64,000 bases of DNA from Membranipora membranacea (Eukaryota; Bryozoa; Gymnolaemata; Cheilostomatida; Membraniporidae), in NCBI GenBank assembly GCA_914767715.1, contig OU612071.1, positions 250,001 to 314,000 on the forward strand, in the 5' to 3' direction. Positions 13,681-27,765 of this stretch are shown here, in pieces. The notes beneath the pieces were generated by a model, which worked only from the letters and a program-made list of their open reading frames with translations, had not been told where the DNA came from and did no database searches. Every line of letters begins with the position of its first letter. The stretch's first letter is position 1. Made by a program: the position numbers and the translations under genes.

Positions 13681-15454
13681 CAGTGTAGACATGGTTTGGA
13701 GTTAATCTGGGACTACATTAAGATCGACCTAATGTGCTCGTTTAAGTTAGATCCACTCTAACGACAAGCCTACTTCTGAACACTAGAGTAACTATGAATA
13801 ATACTATTACATAAATTGCCCAAATTCCATAGACAAGGCTAGTAAACTAACTCTGACTCGAGCAAGATGTTTAGTTCGAGGTCTAATCCCAACCTCCCGA
13901 CGGAAGCAAATGTTACATGATGAACAGACCAAATTTTAGGACTGCTAAATTTTATTTTCGGAATGGTATGCGTGATGCAATTTTAACTGGATTGTAGATC
14001 ACTCTATTCACTGTAGCCTTAGTAACCAAGAAACATTAAAAAGGACCTAGAAATTAACACTACGCCTCTTTGCCAGCAACAACCCAAAATATTTTGCCAA
14101 TTTGATGACAATGATGGAGGAGAGAGAGTGGATTGAGGCCAACCTTAGCCTGTATTGACAAGCTAAGCCAAAGTCAAGATAAGCTGCTGAAGTACTTGAA
14201 AACTATCTTTGCTCAATTAGGCCTATTGTATCTACTCCATTCACAGCATTAGTTGGTTAACTTTTAGCAAACATGCGTAGCACGCTGTGTTTTGGGTCCC
14301 AGTAATGTTACTATGTAATTATATGAATTGAGTATTCCTTTTCATCCTACCAATTTACTGTATACTTATGATTATAATTGCATTGTGTTGCCCCTATTCA
14401 TAATTATGTCAATTTAACAGTCCCAACATTGAATGCATTGAATGGAATGGATTATGGAATGAAGCTTAGTAGGTGTCAGGATTGGCTAGCTAGGCCTGTT
14501 GGGGTTTGCTGCAAACACAGCATTATGCTGTCATGATCACTGTTATTCTGTAATAAGTTGAACGAAGGAGAATTCCTTGGTTGAACTGATCTGACTCAAC
14601 ATACCACAAATAGGCCTTTTTTTAAATATGGTTTGGGGCTAGAGCAGTCATTACACTACCTTCTTTGTCGCAATCTCACGGATCACCTGCAGATTGTTGT
14701 GCAAGTCAACTAGCTAGTGGCCCCAACCACGAGACTTAATATGCCAAGCTGCAGTGGGCCTTATTTATTGATAGGCATATGGTCAAACTGGAACGGCTCA
14801 ATCAATAAGAAAATGATAATAATGCTAATTTCAGCAGGCATATGCCTATGGATACTGGATGTAATAAAGGGCGACATACACGCCCGCACACACACACACA
14901 TAGCTAACAGAAACTCTCTTCTCTAGTCTCTGTCATGTTTGGTGAGTGTTGCCTCTCTTTGACTCTCACTCTCAGTGAGACAGAGGCAACACACGGCACA
15001 CACTCTCTCTCATCTCTGTCCATACACACAGCAAATAGTAATACATATGAATAAAATCATATTTTATTACCTTAGTGCTGACTGACTCCATCATCGATCC
15101 ATAGTTGCAGCTCTCTCAAGTGAGTTTGAAAAATTGCTAGTACTAGTGACTTGTACTAGTGCATACATCAAATACTACCAATGCCAACTAACTATAATGA
15201 CGAAATCTGATACAAAAATAAAATTAACATCAGTGCTGCACTGTCATTGGACAACTTCTTTATGTAGGCGTGGCTTAGATATAATAACAAAAGGAGTTGT
15301 CCACACACTAAGATTGGGTGGAGAACTCCAACTTTTTTTTGCTCACAGGACTATGTTTTACCTTAATCCAGCAGAGTTAGAGTCAGCAACTACTTTGAGT
15401 TTTGCATCGCATAATGCACAAAGCTGATTCTGCCCAGCACATTATTTGTTACCC

Positions 15455-15530
15455 ATTAATGCATTGCTGCAAAACCTTGGTTGCCCTTTAATAAGATTGT
15501 TGTGGGTTCGAATCCCATCAAGGTCAGTTT
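15455..15530 (+). repeat. Possible tRNA-derived SINE with B box
   Basis: A canonical B box, GGTTCGAATCCC, lies at 15505-15516 and is followed by a T-rich stretch. An upstream A-box-like region is weak and no cloverleaf can be drawn, so this is called a SINE remnant and not a tRNA gene. Confidence 0.4.
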
Positions 15531-15683
15531 TTTTTCCAATGGGTGCTTTATAACTGGAGCATTTTTACCGTAATCTTCTACTGCTATTGATTTGTTTTCT
15601 GAAAGTACCCAACAGCTCAGTGAGCTATTGAAATACCTCTCTGCTTGCACTATTTTGCTACCGATATGCAAAAATTTTCTGTG

Positions 15684-15712
15684 GTGGGAGGGCGCTTAAG
15701 CGCCCCTCCCAC
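15684..15712. repeat. GC-rich palindrome
   Basis: A near-perfect dyad: GTGGGAG, then the self-complementary core GGCGCTTAAGCGCC (15691-15704), then CCTCCCAC, with one unpaired C. It is much more GC-rich than its surroundings and is followed by a second C-rich tract. Origin unknown. Confidence 0.65.
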
Positions 15713-18000
15713 ACCCTCCCCGCCACGCCTACGCCGTGTGGATCGGGCTGCCCCCGATTATCATCCTCATCTCTAAAAAGTCAGTGAGTGAAATTTTTTA
15801 GAATATACGCCCCTGTGATATGGCTGTAAGTATAGAATAAAACCTTCTGAAATGAAGTAGTATTTTCCACAATAGTGTATGACACTTATATTATTAAGCT
15901 AGTGATTAAGTATCATGTGAAGAAATGATTGGAAGTGTTGATCTACTTGTACTACCTACTTTTTTCTTCTATCAAGGACGAAGTAACAGGCTAAGCTTCC
16001 CCTGTTACTCTTTGATTCTACCACTCACATCACTGCATTTCCTTACTTTTGTTGGCTAGGGCTTTATTGTGTCACATGTGGGTGCACCAACAAAGCAGTG
16101 AACTGCCCAATGTTTTGATAGTTGATAATGATGTTGATGAAATATGTATCATCAAGCAAGAGTGACTACTCACACTCACAGGCTACCTAATACTAGTACT
16201 GCAGACATGTACAACTGACATTGATTACCTCTGTTGGTTGGAGTACCACAGCACCTAGCGATGTAGAGTGTGATATAAAAGGAATTACTGGATTGGGGGC
16301 TGTCATAAACTGAGTAAGTCACCATGGCAGGCCAATTAGTAACATGATATGACACACGGTATTTATTTGAGTCGTGTCTTTATCCAGATGGAGGACAACA
16401 TTTCACAACTCAAAACAGTGCAACACCATCTGAACCACAAGAATTGTGTTCTCCCTGAACAAATCGGCATTTAGCATTTGGCATTTTTGTGCCTTTAGCA
16501 TTTGGCATTCAGCATGTCGCTCCTGATTTCCATACTTACATATTTACACTTACTGCTTAGTTTAGCATCATTTATTACACTTTCTTACTCTCTTATCACT
16601 GTGATAGCAGCTCGTCTCTGAAACTTACTTAAGCACTGAATATTTATACAGTACTGGGTCAGGTGAGTGATTAAAAAGAGGGGGCCAACAATGTCAGATA
16701 ATAACAGATCACAACACCAAATATTCTAATAAGAGAGTCGGTATTAGCCTATGATGTCTACATACCTCATATGTTACATTAAACATGAATACGCAGAAAC
16801 GGCATCATAACTTAGATATGTATCGTTTATTTAGCGACATATGGTCTTTATCTCTGGGTAGTACAAGTGTTCAAACTCTGCTTGGGTAGCTGGATGTGGC
16901 ATTCTGTTATCAATCACCTCCCATCTAGTGACTGTGGTGTTTGATGGAATTCTACCACCAGCAGTGAACCAGAGTTTGAGCATACGAACTACACAGCCTT
17001 CCCTCTTCACTCTAACTATGTCTGCGTTGACAACATGTACAAATGTTATAACTGGTTAATGATGGGTGGAATTGTTTTTTGTGGATATGGATATTTGGAT
17101 ATTTGGACTATGAGCTGTTGTCTGGATAGAGGGATAATTTTGGATCCACCTGCGGATTGTTTGTTAATCTGTCCTCCTCATCCTCCCTTGCAACACAACC
17201 ATCAGCATTTAATTAAAATATGGACGATTGATAAAAGGTTATGCGTTTAAACTTTTAAGTGAAAATAAAATTTAAATTTGAATGTTTTGCTGCGTTAAAA
17301 TGACTACGCAACCGCCAGGTATTTTGTTACGTTTGTAAGCAAAAAGACTTCCAATACATAAGTTTTGCTGTGTAACACTGATGGGTACTCTATGATTCCA
17401 TCAGACAAGTTAGTTGAGGCCTGGTCGGTGCGGCGAAGGTGTGTCATATGTATTAGGATATGAAGTTCAGTCTGTAGTTTCCGCAGTCCCGCAGTTAAAT
17501 TTTGTTGAAAATAAAATGCTACTACCAGATATCCCGACACACAGATAAGCGCTGAAACCATGTCCAGCGGTCAACATTTTGACTTGTGAAGGGAAGCAAC
17601 TCCAAACTCCGGACTTTATCAGGCATATTGGATTAACTGTGAATTTCGTTCACACACTAAAAGTACCAAACCCTTACATCAACCCCTGCTCGGTATGGAG
17701 TTCGTTTTCTGGACCTCATTATTTGAGAGCGTAAAATTGAACACAGTTTATGCAGTCTCTGCTTCTAACTCAACTGTGTTGGCTCTAATGGTTGATTAGT
17801 TTCACCCATAAACATAGATACCAGTATTTATGTGGGCACGAGAAGTAATATATAGGAGAATTTTGGCCGTTGAGCTGTAAAACCACCAGAAAACTGTAAA
17901 TGATACCTTTCCCAGAAAACAATAACTAGATAACTGCTTGTATTGCTTTCTCAAAAACTACGTAACCATGACAATTGGCCTGTATGCTGTGTCACAAAGA

Positions 18001-19320
18001 GGAATAATAACGACTTAGGTTCACAGTAAACTGATACACAAATTTACTAAATGGAGTAGAACGACTTGATGTTGATTGATGAGCTTCTCTATATCTTTGT
18101 GAGGTGTATTTTTAAGTTACTTTAAATATTAATAAATGATTTAATAGAAGACGAGTCAGGCCATCACACCATCACGCCATCACACCAATAGCCTAAAGAT
18201 AATGGTAATCATCCGTTTTTTTATATTATCAAAGCAAGGGCAAAAAGCCAGCAGCACAAAATGCGTCTGATGATCGCCCCCTGGTCACTTGGATTATCAG
18301 CGATTTAACAAGATTGAGTTGTAAGTTACAACGATATTTCTGTAGCAAAAGGTTAAAGCAACTCTTGCTGTTGGCTCAGTCTTTTTGAATGGCCATCTAT
18401 ATGAAAGAATAGACCCTAGTCGGTGCAGACCCAAATAGGACTGGAAGATGCTCTTATTGAGAAATTAAGAAGGTTTTCGCCATCAATCTAATAGCCCTAT
18501 AGTCAGGTTTCACCCAATATCTCTACACAGAGGTTGGCAAGCCTGTCAGTCAGGAATATTCTCTCCCGAAACGTGAAGAATAGGCCCCTCCCCCCCCCCA
18601 CCACTACCTAGCCATAAAGGCTACGGGCATTTCAGCAGTGCCAAACAACAAAGAGCCCCTTTTTTCCTGTTTCATCTATCGGTGTTGTGTTGTGCTTAAA
18701 TCGATGTACTTTTCTGAGAACAATAGAAGTTATGCTGTTAAACTTCATTGAAGTGGATCGAAAAAACATGAGGCATATTTTGGCAGCACTCCTTGATCCA
18801 AAAAAATTCCGTGTAGGCAAGTAATACAAAGATCGTCTCAACTTTCACTTGGCTTAGGTTACACTAGTGTGTTCCGATTAGGAATTCGCTTTCCCTTACT
18901 TAGTATACGTGTCATCTCTAGTTAGACAACATGTTGAATATCTGCAGCGGCAATGCATTGTGTCACTTTCTACATTATGTCATGGTCACCAACGATTGTA
19001 ACCTACACTGCTTCAGGGCTCTAAGATTGAAAATCTCAGTAACAGCCAAACATACAGCCAAAATCTGGAAATCTACACAACAATCATCCTCTTATGTGGC
19101 GATGCGAGATCCTAGCCTGCCAACTCGCTGAGCCAATCAGCTCACCTCATTTGCTACCCCCCCCCCCCTCTCGAGCAAGCGATGAGTTATTCAAGTGTAT
19201 CTTTACATATCTTACCTTGTTTTCCTGCACACAGCCCTATCATTATTTTATGTTGCCTAACTTTGCTCCTCTAACTTTGCTCCAGGCAAGTTTTTGCAAA
19301 ATCATGTTTTGATTGCACTT
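18001..19320. other. Non-coding region
   Basis: No supported gene. It contains a short CATCAC/CATCACGC tandem near 18165-18190 and poly-C/CT tracts near 18590 and 19160. Confidence 0.5.
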
Positions 19321-19337
19321 TTCATTTACCTGCACTG

Positions 19338-19395
19338 TGACGTTAAGTCATACTTGTATATGACGTTACGCCATACCTGTATATGACGTTAAGTC
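19338..19395 (+). repeat. 23-bp tandem repeat with TGACGTTA motif
   Basis: TGACGTTA recurs at 19338, 19361 and 19384 with an exact 23-bp period. The repeated block continues as (A/C)G(T/C)CATAC(T/C)TGTATA. The repeated CRE-like half-site could bind bZIP proteins, but no adjacent gene was found. Confidence 0.6.
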
Positions 19396-19492
19396 ATGTT
19401 TTGTAAGGGTGTCATTATCTCTAGGTTTGCAAAACCTGGTGATTATTTATTGTTGTGATGGCTTAAGTGCCTCAGCTTATCGGACTGTAACC

Positions 19493-19866
19493 TGTCTTGA
19501 CAAGCTTTGTTCGGTGGGGGGAGGAACAAAGCTTGTCAACTCTTGCATGCTCGACCGTCGAGCAGCCGATATTAAATATTGTCTTCTCTTGCGATCAGGA
19601 AGATACCTCCTCTATCTCACTAATCAAAGTGTATAGTCGAGCAGCGTATATTAAATATTGTCTTCTCTTGAAATCGGGAGGATAACTCCTTTACCACACT
19701 AATCAATTTGTATAGGAATGTATACAAATTGATTAGTGTGATGAAGGATTTATCTTCTCGATCGCAAGAAAAGACAATATTTAATATCGGCTGCTCGACA
19801 GTCGAGCATGCAAGAGTTGACAAGCTTTGTTCCCCCCCCCCCACCGAACAAAGCTTGTCAAGACAG
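19493..19866. mobile_element. Foldback (MITE-like) element with an internal arm duplication
   Basis: The two sides are inverted copies. CCTGTCTTGACAAGCTTTG at the left is matched by its complement ending near 19866, and the match continues inward through a gtcgagcagccgatattaaatattgtcttctcttg-type segment to the centre at about 19713-19720. Each outer end is itself a hairpin (TTGACAAGCTTTGTT ... AACAAAGCTTGTCAA around a G- or C-rich loop). The left arm has an extra tandem copy of an approximately 80-bp block that is single in the right arm. Related hairpins lie at 59357-59417 and 60808-60876. Confidence 0.75.
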
Positions 19867-22800
19867 GCTAATCGGACTGGTAACTGTAATAGAGAACTTA
19901 AGTCAACCTACTCTTTAGTAAGAAACAGAAGATTTTACTGCCCCTAGAATGGGACGCAATGTGCCATAAATCCTCATGCTGAGATTGTGAAACATCCTCT
20001 AAAACTGTAATGTATCTTAGAAGTGTGAAGCCGTGTAAAAACCTTAGGGCAAACCAAAGTTGTTGTCAGAGGTGGGGAAAGGGTTGGGCTGTATTAAGGG
20101 GAGCTCATACTATTATTGGGGGAGGGGAGGGGGTGAATTCATTGCCTACCGGTGTGGTTGTGTTGTAAGGGAGTAGATGTATTGCAGAACGTCACCAATT
20201 TAAACTGATTGCGAGTGGTAAGGGGGAGTAACTCCAAAAAGGCCTACCCATTAATCCATGTAGTTTTCTTAGTGATGATATATTATGTTAATATGTATCA
20301 TTATTGTAAATCTGAAATTGACGATTGATTTTCTCTCTTTTTTAGCATGACATGATGATGATGAACGTATGTAGACCTTTTGGATAGCCCATTTATAAAC
20401 ATGTAAATATTTATAGTAGGTACAGTATAAGTATTTATGTTTTTATGGCCCCATTCAATGATACATTGTGTTTTTGTGACAAATAAACCCTAAAATGGGA
20501 ATTATGCAATAAACTTTGACAACAACGCTTTAATCTAGATGTATATAACATGTAAGATCATAAATCATATTTTGTGCATCTTAGGCCCAGTTGTGATTCT
20601 GATTGTGTGACACTTCAGGGATAACTCCCACTTTGGAGATCTTACAGCAGGGAGTATGGGGCATTTGCCCCAAGCTCTCTGCCACAAGTTTGCATGACAT
20701 TTTGCTGACACTCTAACTCAGGCTGGCATCATCATCACAAGTGAAGCGTTCCAATGAGATTCTCTTTTTCTCTGCAATAGATTGTTGTCTTGCATTATCC
20801 AATCTCGCTATATTATCTATTTTGGCCATGTTTTCCTTGTTATATTCCCATGGGAATGGATGCAGATTAGTACGATATTCCCAGCTCAAATGCCACAAAA
20901 AATAATGAGGTTTTTGTGGAGAGTTGTCTCTTCATGTCATAGGCGTGAACAACTTATGATCAGTTTTAGTATAGTTGCTATATTGAATATTAGTCAAATT
21001 CTAACAGCCATCATATATCACTTTGGAGTTGCCCCACCACACATAAATTAAGGCAACTCCCATTTTCACATGTAGTTGGAATACAAAGGTATAAATAACA
21101 TGTCACAGCCAGAAACCAGTCAGTCACATAGCGGCAACCAGATAGTGAAGATTATTATCATATTTTGTACTGAGGAATCATATTATACCTTTGTACCAAC
21201 TACATATATATATGTATATTATTATTATTTCATATTATTATGGATCCGAGCAAATCAACCAAAAAACTTGTAGGACGCTACAACAAAACCTGAAAATAAA
21301 AACCGACAGAAAAAGGAAAAGAAAAAAGAAGGTAAGATTGGGAAAAGGACTCTACTGATGACTGTTTACTGCTAGATTACTCATAGGAGGATTATGTTAC
21401 TTGTAGAGTCAACCAAAAAGTTGGCGGCTAGTAGAGAAGACAATCCACTGACAGCTCTGTACTGAAAAGATCTCGCTTGAGCAAGTCAGACATTTGTAAC
21501 AGTGATTTGAGGTGAGCCTGTTCTGTTGATTGTATTGAGTTTAGTTGTATCAGTTATTCTAAAACCCCTAATTTCAGATATAACAAAGTGCATGATAAAA
21601 AAAATACCATTGTTTTCAAGGAAGACTGGTTGCTATCTTGCGCAATGAATGCACCTTAAGAATACTAAATTGCATGTTCCGGGTTTAAACAGACAGCTCA
21701 ACATCCATGATTGCTTGTTAAAGCTTTTGACCATTACCACTTTTCCACTGAGAATCATAGGGACAGCACTTAATATAATGTTACTGGTCTGTTTTATCGT
21801 TTATCATGTTTGTATACATTTGGGAGCAATCATTTGGTCCCGACCAGTGAGAAGAAAAGTGGAGAATATTCCGTGATCAAATAATTCAATGTTACCATCG
21901 GCTAGTGCCGCCCATAGTAAACTTGCTCACCAAATGACAGTATAGAAAGACCAAATCAGATCAAAGTCAACACATTGGCTAATGAAACACCATTTGACAC
22001 ACTCACCGAGTCCGGTTAGTACACTGGAGCAATGGCTTCAAGAAGTCCTAAGCTGATAAGCTGAAGGGTGTCCCTTTCTGTTCCATAAATAGGAGTAGGA
22101 TATCAATCTGAGGTAAAGCCTCTGATAATGTTAAATAGTGCAGAGGACTATTTCCGTCAAGTAATACAGAGATGTAGACTAGAATTCTCTTACTTATATT
22201 TCAGCTCTCTGAGCTCAGTATGCAGCCTTTAACTCACAGCTGCAGTGAGTGTCAGCTGAATATTGAAAGCATTTGGACATGAATAACACTAAGTATACAC
22301 AAAATCGTATGACATGTACACAAATAGAGTTTGTTTATTTGTTGCTAAGCATCAATACAAAAATTTATGCAGTTCTAAATGGGCATTAAAAACGTAGTTG
22401 TTGTATGAATGGCAGCATTGTTGTTAAATACAATACAGCAGTGTTATACAGCCAATATCGTTAAAAATCCTTTGTCTGATCAGACTAAGTACCTAAACTA
22501 TGTCTTAGTATGCAACATGGGCTGCACCAACAGACCCTCTACTATGAATGTTTCATAAAACTGGCTATTGGCCACATAGAACTGGACTTTTTCTATAAAT
22601 ATATTTACACAGTACACGAGTTAGCCTTGCTGAATTATGATCACACTGTTATTTATCCTTTGCATAGCCCATTCAAAGTGTATATAGGTGTGCTAGGTAG
22701 ATTGAGTTTGCTCGGCCTAAATTGAACAAACCTTTGACATGTTTGTGCGCTCAGACAAGATGCTGAGTTTTGCTATAAGCGGCAACAATTCAGTTCTTAA

Positions 22801-24085
22801 TATTTGAATGAGAAAAACGATTCCATTTCCAAACCATCAGGGCAAAAAAATACAAAACAAAAAAAGTACCTTGAGATAAGGTTGTGATTCCTTGATGTAA
22901 TTAATGTAAATTGGTTATGGCTTTAGGAAGGAGTTATCCCACTTCATTATCAGGACAGACAACTACCCAAGATATACACAGCCCTGTAAATCTTTTGTTT
23001 CAGCAGAAATAATTTTCCTGAATTCAGCTGAATGTTAACTCATTTCAAGCACGTTAGTCCCATCCTAGGAAAGTGAGACATTTGACACAAACAGGATAAT
23101 CAGTACTTAATTTGTGTCAGACTATCATGCGGTTATTTTTATTCAGCTAAAGCATGTATAGAATACAGAATATGTTATTGATAATATGAAATGAACTATA
23201 GTAAGTTATAGTAAGGTCTAAAATATATAACATACATGATAACAAGAGATGCAATACACATTCACAAACCAGCACTCCCTCGCAGCAGATATTATATATC
23301 GTTATTACCACTCGTCAATGAGAAAACCTTGAAGGCCTACTATTCATATAACAATCGGCAGTGAAGGACAAATTTTCTCTGGTAGTAGTTTGTTAGTGCT
23401 GAACATCTGTGTATGAGGTGTGAAGACATTTAGTCCAGTTTTCTAGTCATCATCTGAAAAAGCACAGGCTATGACTGAAGAATGTATAAATGAGTATCGT
23501 GAGGTGGCTAGCTGTGATGATGCAGCTTAGTGACATATGATTATATGCGTTTTTGTCATTATCAGACATAACACTACTTTGATATACCACCTCAAATATT
23601 TATGTTATTACATTTTTGTTATCCTCATACATAAAGAATGTTATACATATGTCACTTCATCACCTCTGCCTTAAAATTGACCGGTTTAGTATTTTAGTTC
23701 TTTTATTTTCTCAGACTAGCAATGCTTTTAAGTACGTGATGAGCACTTTATTTACCAGAGCGGCACATCCTTCATCGATCAACAAAAACCACTGAACATA
23801 AAATTGTAACAAATAGTCATCAAATAAAAAATTCTCAATATCCCTCAGCTGGGTGTAGGAAGCTTAGTTTACTTACTTTTTGCCTGTTGACATATAATCC
23901 CGTAGTGTTTCATGATGGCCAACTTTCTGTATTTGTTCCTGCAACATCGTTAGAATAGAATTTTGTTACTGGGACTCAAGACATCTCCTCATGAACAGAT
24001 GCTATCCACCCACCTTTACAGCAATGCTGATTGATATAGTTATCCAAATTTTTCCTCTCCTTATCAAGAGATTCCTCTATCTTTC
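19867..24085. other. Non-coding region
   Basis: No supported gene or clear repeat. Open frames are short, hydrophobic or AT-driven and lack splice context. Confidence 0.5.
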
Positions 24086-26844
24086 TCACATTTTCCTCTT
24101 AAGCTTTTGCTTGTTCATCTTGTCCAAGAGCTTTAAGATGTTTCCTCTTTCTGTCACAAGAGCAGAATATTCCTCATTACATTCTGCGTCTCTGGGTGCC
24201 TCCTCCATATGTCCTTCTGCTTCCCCAAGTGAATAAGCCGCCTTGGTAAAGTCTCCATTCTCTTTCTCTACTCCAGCTATAGCCACAAGAATTTGTGCAG
24301 CATTCAAGTTTGAATGGTTCTCACGGTAAACATTTAGGGCAGCTGAATAATGCTTGTGTACAATCCCCGTGTCCTCACAGCTGAACTTAGCCAGGTCACC
24401 TCGTGTCTGCTCTAATCTTCCATAGTCAATATGATTGGGCTGATTTGGATGAGCTTCATCCAGTGCCATCTTGGTTGCTAGATACCACTGATCATTATCT
24501 TCTTGTCCTCTAACATCCTCTGATGTCTCAACATCACAGTCATATAAGATATTGTCTAACAGTATATCCTCAGGTAGCTGCTCTAGTTCGGGTTCTGGCT
24601 GGCCGCTAGCCAGCAGCTCACCTCGAGTCAGCATGATCTCGCACATGAGACCTCTCACTCGCCTTTCAGCTGGTAGAAACCTCGTGCTGATGTCAGAAGC
24701 TGTGGCAAGATACATATTATGTAGGAATTTTTTTTCCAGGTCAATGAGGATTGCGACTCTTGTTTTTTCCATCAAAGATTTTGTCGATTACAATTTTCAG
24801 GCCTAACGAGCAAGATTTGGTAAAGTAAAGCTGAGAAGTATGTTTTTTTGCCGCACAGATCAGAGATTGCCCCATTAATAAAGACGCAGTGGGCCATTTC
24901 TCTAGTAGGATTGTTTACATATCAAGTTTGTCATCAAAACTCATTTCATCAAATCCTGCAATCAAGCTGTCATCTTTGCTCTTCCCGTTCGTTGCTGTAT
25001 AAATGACTCGTTCAACACTTTGACCAGCATCTGTAGAGGTGTCGATCTGTTCGGATACAGCAGCATAAGCAGTTTGGCCGATTCTTCTAGTGACTCATTG
25101 CTTATCAGACTGTTCTCTGCTAACTCATACGTTCTCTTCGCCTCACTCAGATTTCCCATCCCTTCATTACACTTTCCCATACCTTTGTAAGCCTCTGTAA
25201 GCCTCAGTCTGCCATCATGTAGATGCTGGTACAGCTCCATAGCTTGTTTGTAGTTCTTTAACTGGAGATGGGAATGTGCCACAGCATAACAAATGTTCAG
25301 ATCATCAGCAGCTGTATCAGCTCTAACTACTCTGTCCCATTGGCCGGAATAGAAGTGTGCAACAGAAGAGCTATCAATATTTTTATTGACATCTGTCTGA
25401 GTTATCTGCTTTATATCTTCTGCCGTTGAGAGCTTGCTCAGAGTAGAGAAATGGGACTGCATATCTAGGAAACTTTCGCTAAGGATCTGAAGTTCCTCTG
25501 TCACCATTCTGCAGAGTTTACGACCAGTAAACACAAGTCTCTACCCCCCTTCGTCTCCAGTGGGTACCACATCTGTTTTAGTTTATTTTTCCTCAGAATT
25601 ATCTGTGGCAAACTCATCATTCTTAGAATCCATAAATAGGTAGCATCTCAGACGTGAATATGATGCATAAGCGATGGGAAACTGCAGTGAGGTGTTGAAA
25701 GACTTTTTGGACTCAAACAGTGACTTTTTCCAGCTCTCTATTAACTGCCAAGAGTCTCATTTGGAAGTACATCTGATGATAGCGGCATCTAGCAGGACAA
25801 GTGAGGGGAATCTATACAGCAAAGTTTTGGCATTCAATGTGAACCCGGTCGAATAATCATCAAACCTGGGCTGACATTTGTACCGTTTTATATCACTGAG
25901 CAGCATCTGTAAGCTCACACTCTGTCTGTCAGAGTTCATTTTCTTGTCTATAGACTTTCTCTCTGCCTCAAAATCTGAGAGCAATACTTCCTTTTTGTTG
26001 TGAGCGTATAGTAGAGTTGTGAATTTTAGCATAGCAGAAATGACCCCTTTTGTTGCTTCAGTGGGATCAGGACCTTCGAATGTAGCCTTGTATATTTTAA
26101 TCAGCTCACCAGGAGAGGAAAGTAACTGATTGAGATGGTCAGAATTCACTGTTGGGACATTACTTGATGATTTTGTTATCCCATCGATTTGGTAGCCATG
26201 ATTTCTTCCGTCCGCATACCATCCTGGCAGTTCCTCAATGTCCAGTGAGCTTAGCTTTGTTTTCCTGAGGACGCCAATGTAGAAATATGTTTAGACTGCC
26301 AGCCGCTCAAAATATTCAGTGTGATCGCCTTTCTCAACCAGGAAATGGTATTCTATATCAGTTTAAGGTGTAGCTTCACCTCTACCCAATCTACCCCAAC
26401 CACAGAGAGCAAACATGGAGGCTGACCCTCAATACTCTGTAGAGATTTTTCAATAGCTAGAGCAGCGAATTCCTTCGTCTTTTTATCAGACTTTCCAATA
26501 ATTTGTTGAATCTCTTGGCGATTCGGTTTGATCTTAGTTTGCTTGTTCCTTCTGACCTTGCCATCAGGCTTTTCGATATGAGATTTTAGTTCAGTCCTAA
26601 TTGAGTGAAGCCTATCATGGAGCTGTCCAACATTCTGATAAAAAGCCTCAGCACTAATGTTACAGTCCGAGTCAAGATACATCCGAAGGACATTCCAGGC
26701 TCTCTGGTTCCATGGGTCTTCAGGTGATTAACTGAGTGTCACTGCAGCTAAGTTGTATAGAGTGAAAGCCTGAAACATTAAAAATAAAATAGTTTGATGT
26801 ATCTAGGGGAACTGAATTGCGATTCAAAAAACTTATTACAATCC

Positions 26845-26960
26845 TTGGATGGCAAGATGATGCAATCGGTTAGCCCATATGCTATTCATTGCCAGGTGAT
26901 TGGTGCCACAGGAGTTGTGAGTTCGGTTTCCACTGGTTGGGCCAGCCTCCAGTTGAACCC
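26845..26960 (+). repeat. tRNA-derived SINE
   Basis: An A-box-like segment (atgcaatcggttagccc, from about 26860) and a B-box-like segment (gagttcggtttcc, from about 26919) occur in the right order and spacing on the plus strand. The sequence is too degenerate to be a tRNA gene. It lies between exons of the broken TPR gene. Confidence 0.5.
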
Positions 26961-27129
26961 TCCAGCCTATTGCCTTCCTGATAAGATATTGACTCTGTTC
27001 TCAGGCATCCTTTAAAAGATAACAAAGGTTTAATAATCCTTTAAGATGATTTAATCATCATTGGACTCAGTGGTAATTCCTCTGATTTAGATTGTTTATT
27101 TTTAAAGTAAACAGAATTTTGTAATCAAA

Positions 27130-27765
27130 GCTCAGATCTGGACCTTCATTTAAGTGCAAGCAAAACTAAAGAAATAATGTTGTTTGCAACTAAACGTGAT
27201 AGACCTTCAGCCCTAGCCTCCTACTAAATATCTTGGTCTTGAGATTGATCAGAAGCTTACATTTATAGCCCACATTCAAAATAATGTTTGTAAGGCTAAT
27301 CACAGGATGTATGTTATTGAAAATATTCTATATTTAAGTACTCATCCACTAGCATGCATGCTTTTTAAAAGTTTCATCGTGTCACTAATAACGTATAGCC
27401 TACCAGTCCTCTATCCTGCCATTTACCAACGAGATAAGAAGGATATGCGCAAGCTATATAAAGATGCTTCCTCGCTCGGATTACAACTTGATTATGATCT
27501 CTACTTTAACACTCATTTAAAGGATCGTGTAATGCAAATATACATTGATGATGATTTTATCCAGAATTAATTCTAAATACACCCTAAATAACGTTCTGCC
27601 AGGGGAATCCACTGTTTTTTGAGACATATGTGCATTCATATTAATAATACTATTTGTTAACCCTATTTTTGTATGCAAGGCAACTTTATTATTTTTAGCA
27701 GAGTACATGCACCAGCAAACTTAGTGATAGCAATACAAACCAATCAATCAATCAATCATACATAA
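27130..27765 (+). mobile_element. LINE fragment, reverse-transcriptase C-terminal end
   Basis: Plus-strand codons give a non-LTR reverse transcriptase tail: a SASKTKEIMLFATKRDR block near 27155, then LITYSLPVLYPAIYQRDKKD and MRKLYKDASSLG in the open stretch 27307-27570. The copy is 5'-truncated and ends in a short CAAT tandem (27742-27761), as expected for CR1/L2/Rex1-type LINEs. The same family occurs on the minus strand at 29247-30370, where the equivalent residues are recognisable. Confidence 0.7.

Larger units (their letters stand above)
13681..18000. other. Non-coding region
   Basis: No supported gene. It holds short low-complexity tracts (CA repeats near 14890, CT/CA tracts near 15000), an imperfect hairpin near 14945-14995 (gttgcctctctt...gagacagaggcaac), a possible SINE at 15455-15530 and a GC-rich palindrome at 15684-15712. 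Short open frames here lack motifs and convincing splice context. Confidence 0.5.

Noticed and set aside
22510-22725. Small hydrophobic plus-strand protein
   Set aside because: AT-driven short frame without splice sites, neighbours or motifs. The same applies to 20782-21273 and 21649-21876.
24552-24806. Plus-strand open frame in the TPR region
   Set aside because: Serine-rich antisense reading of the minus-strand TPR coding block, which has a clear paralogue at 63 kb.
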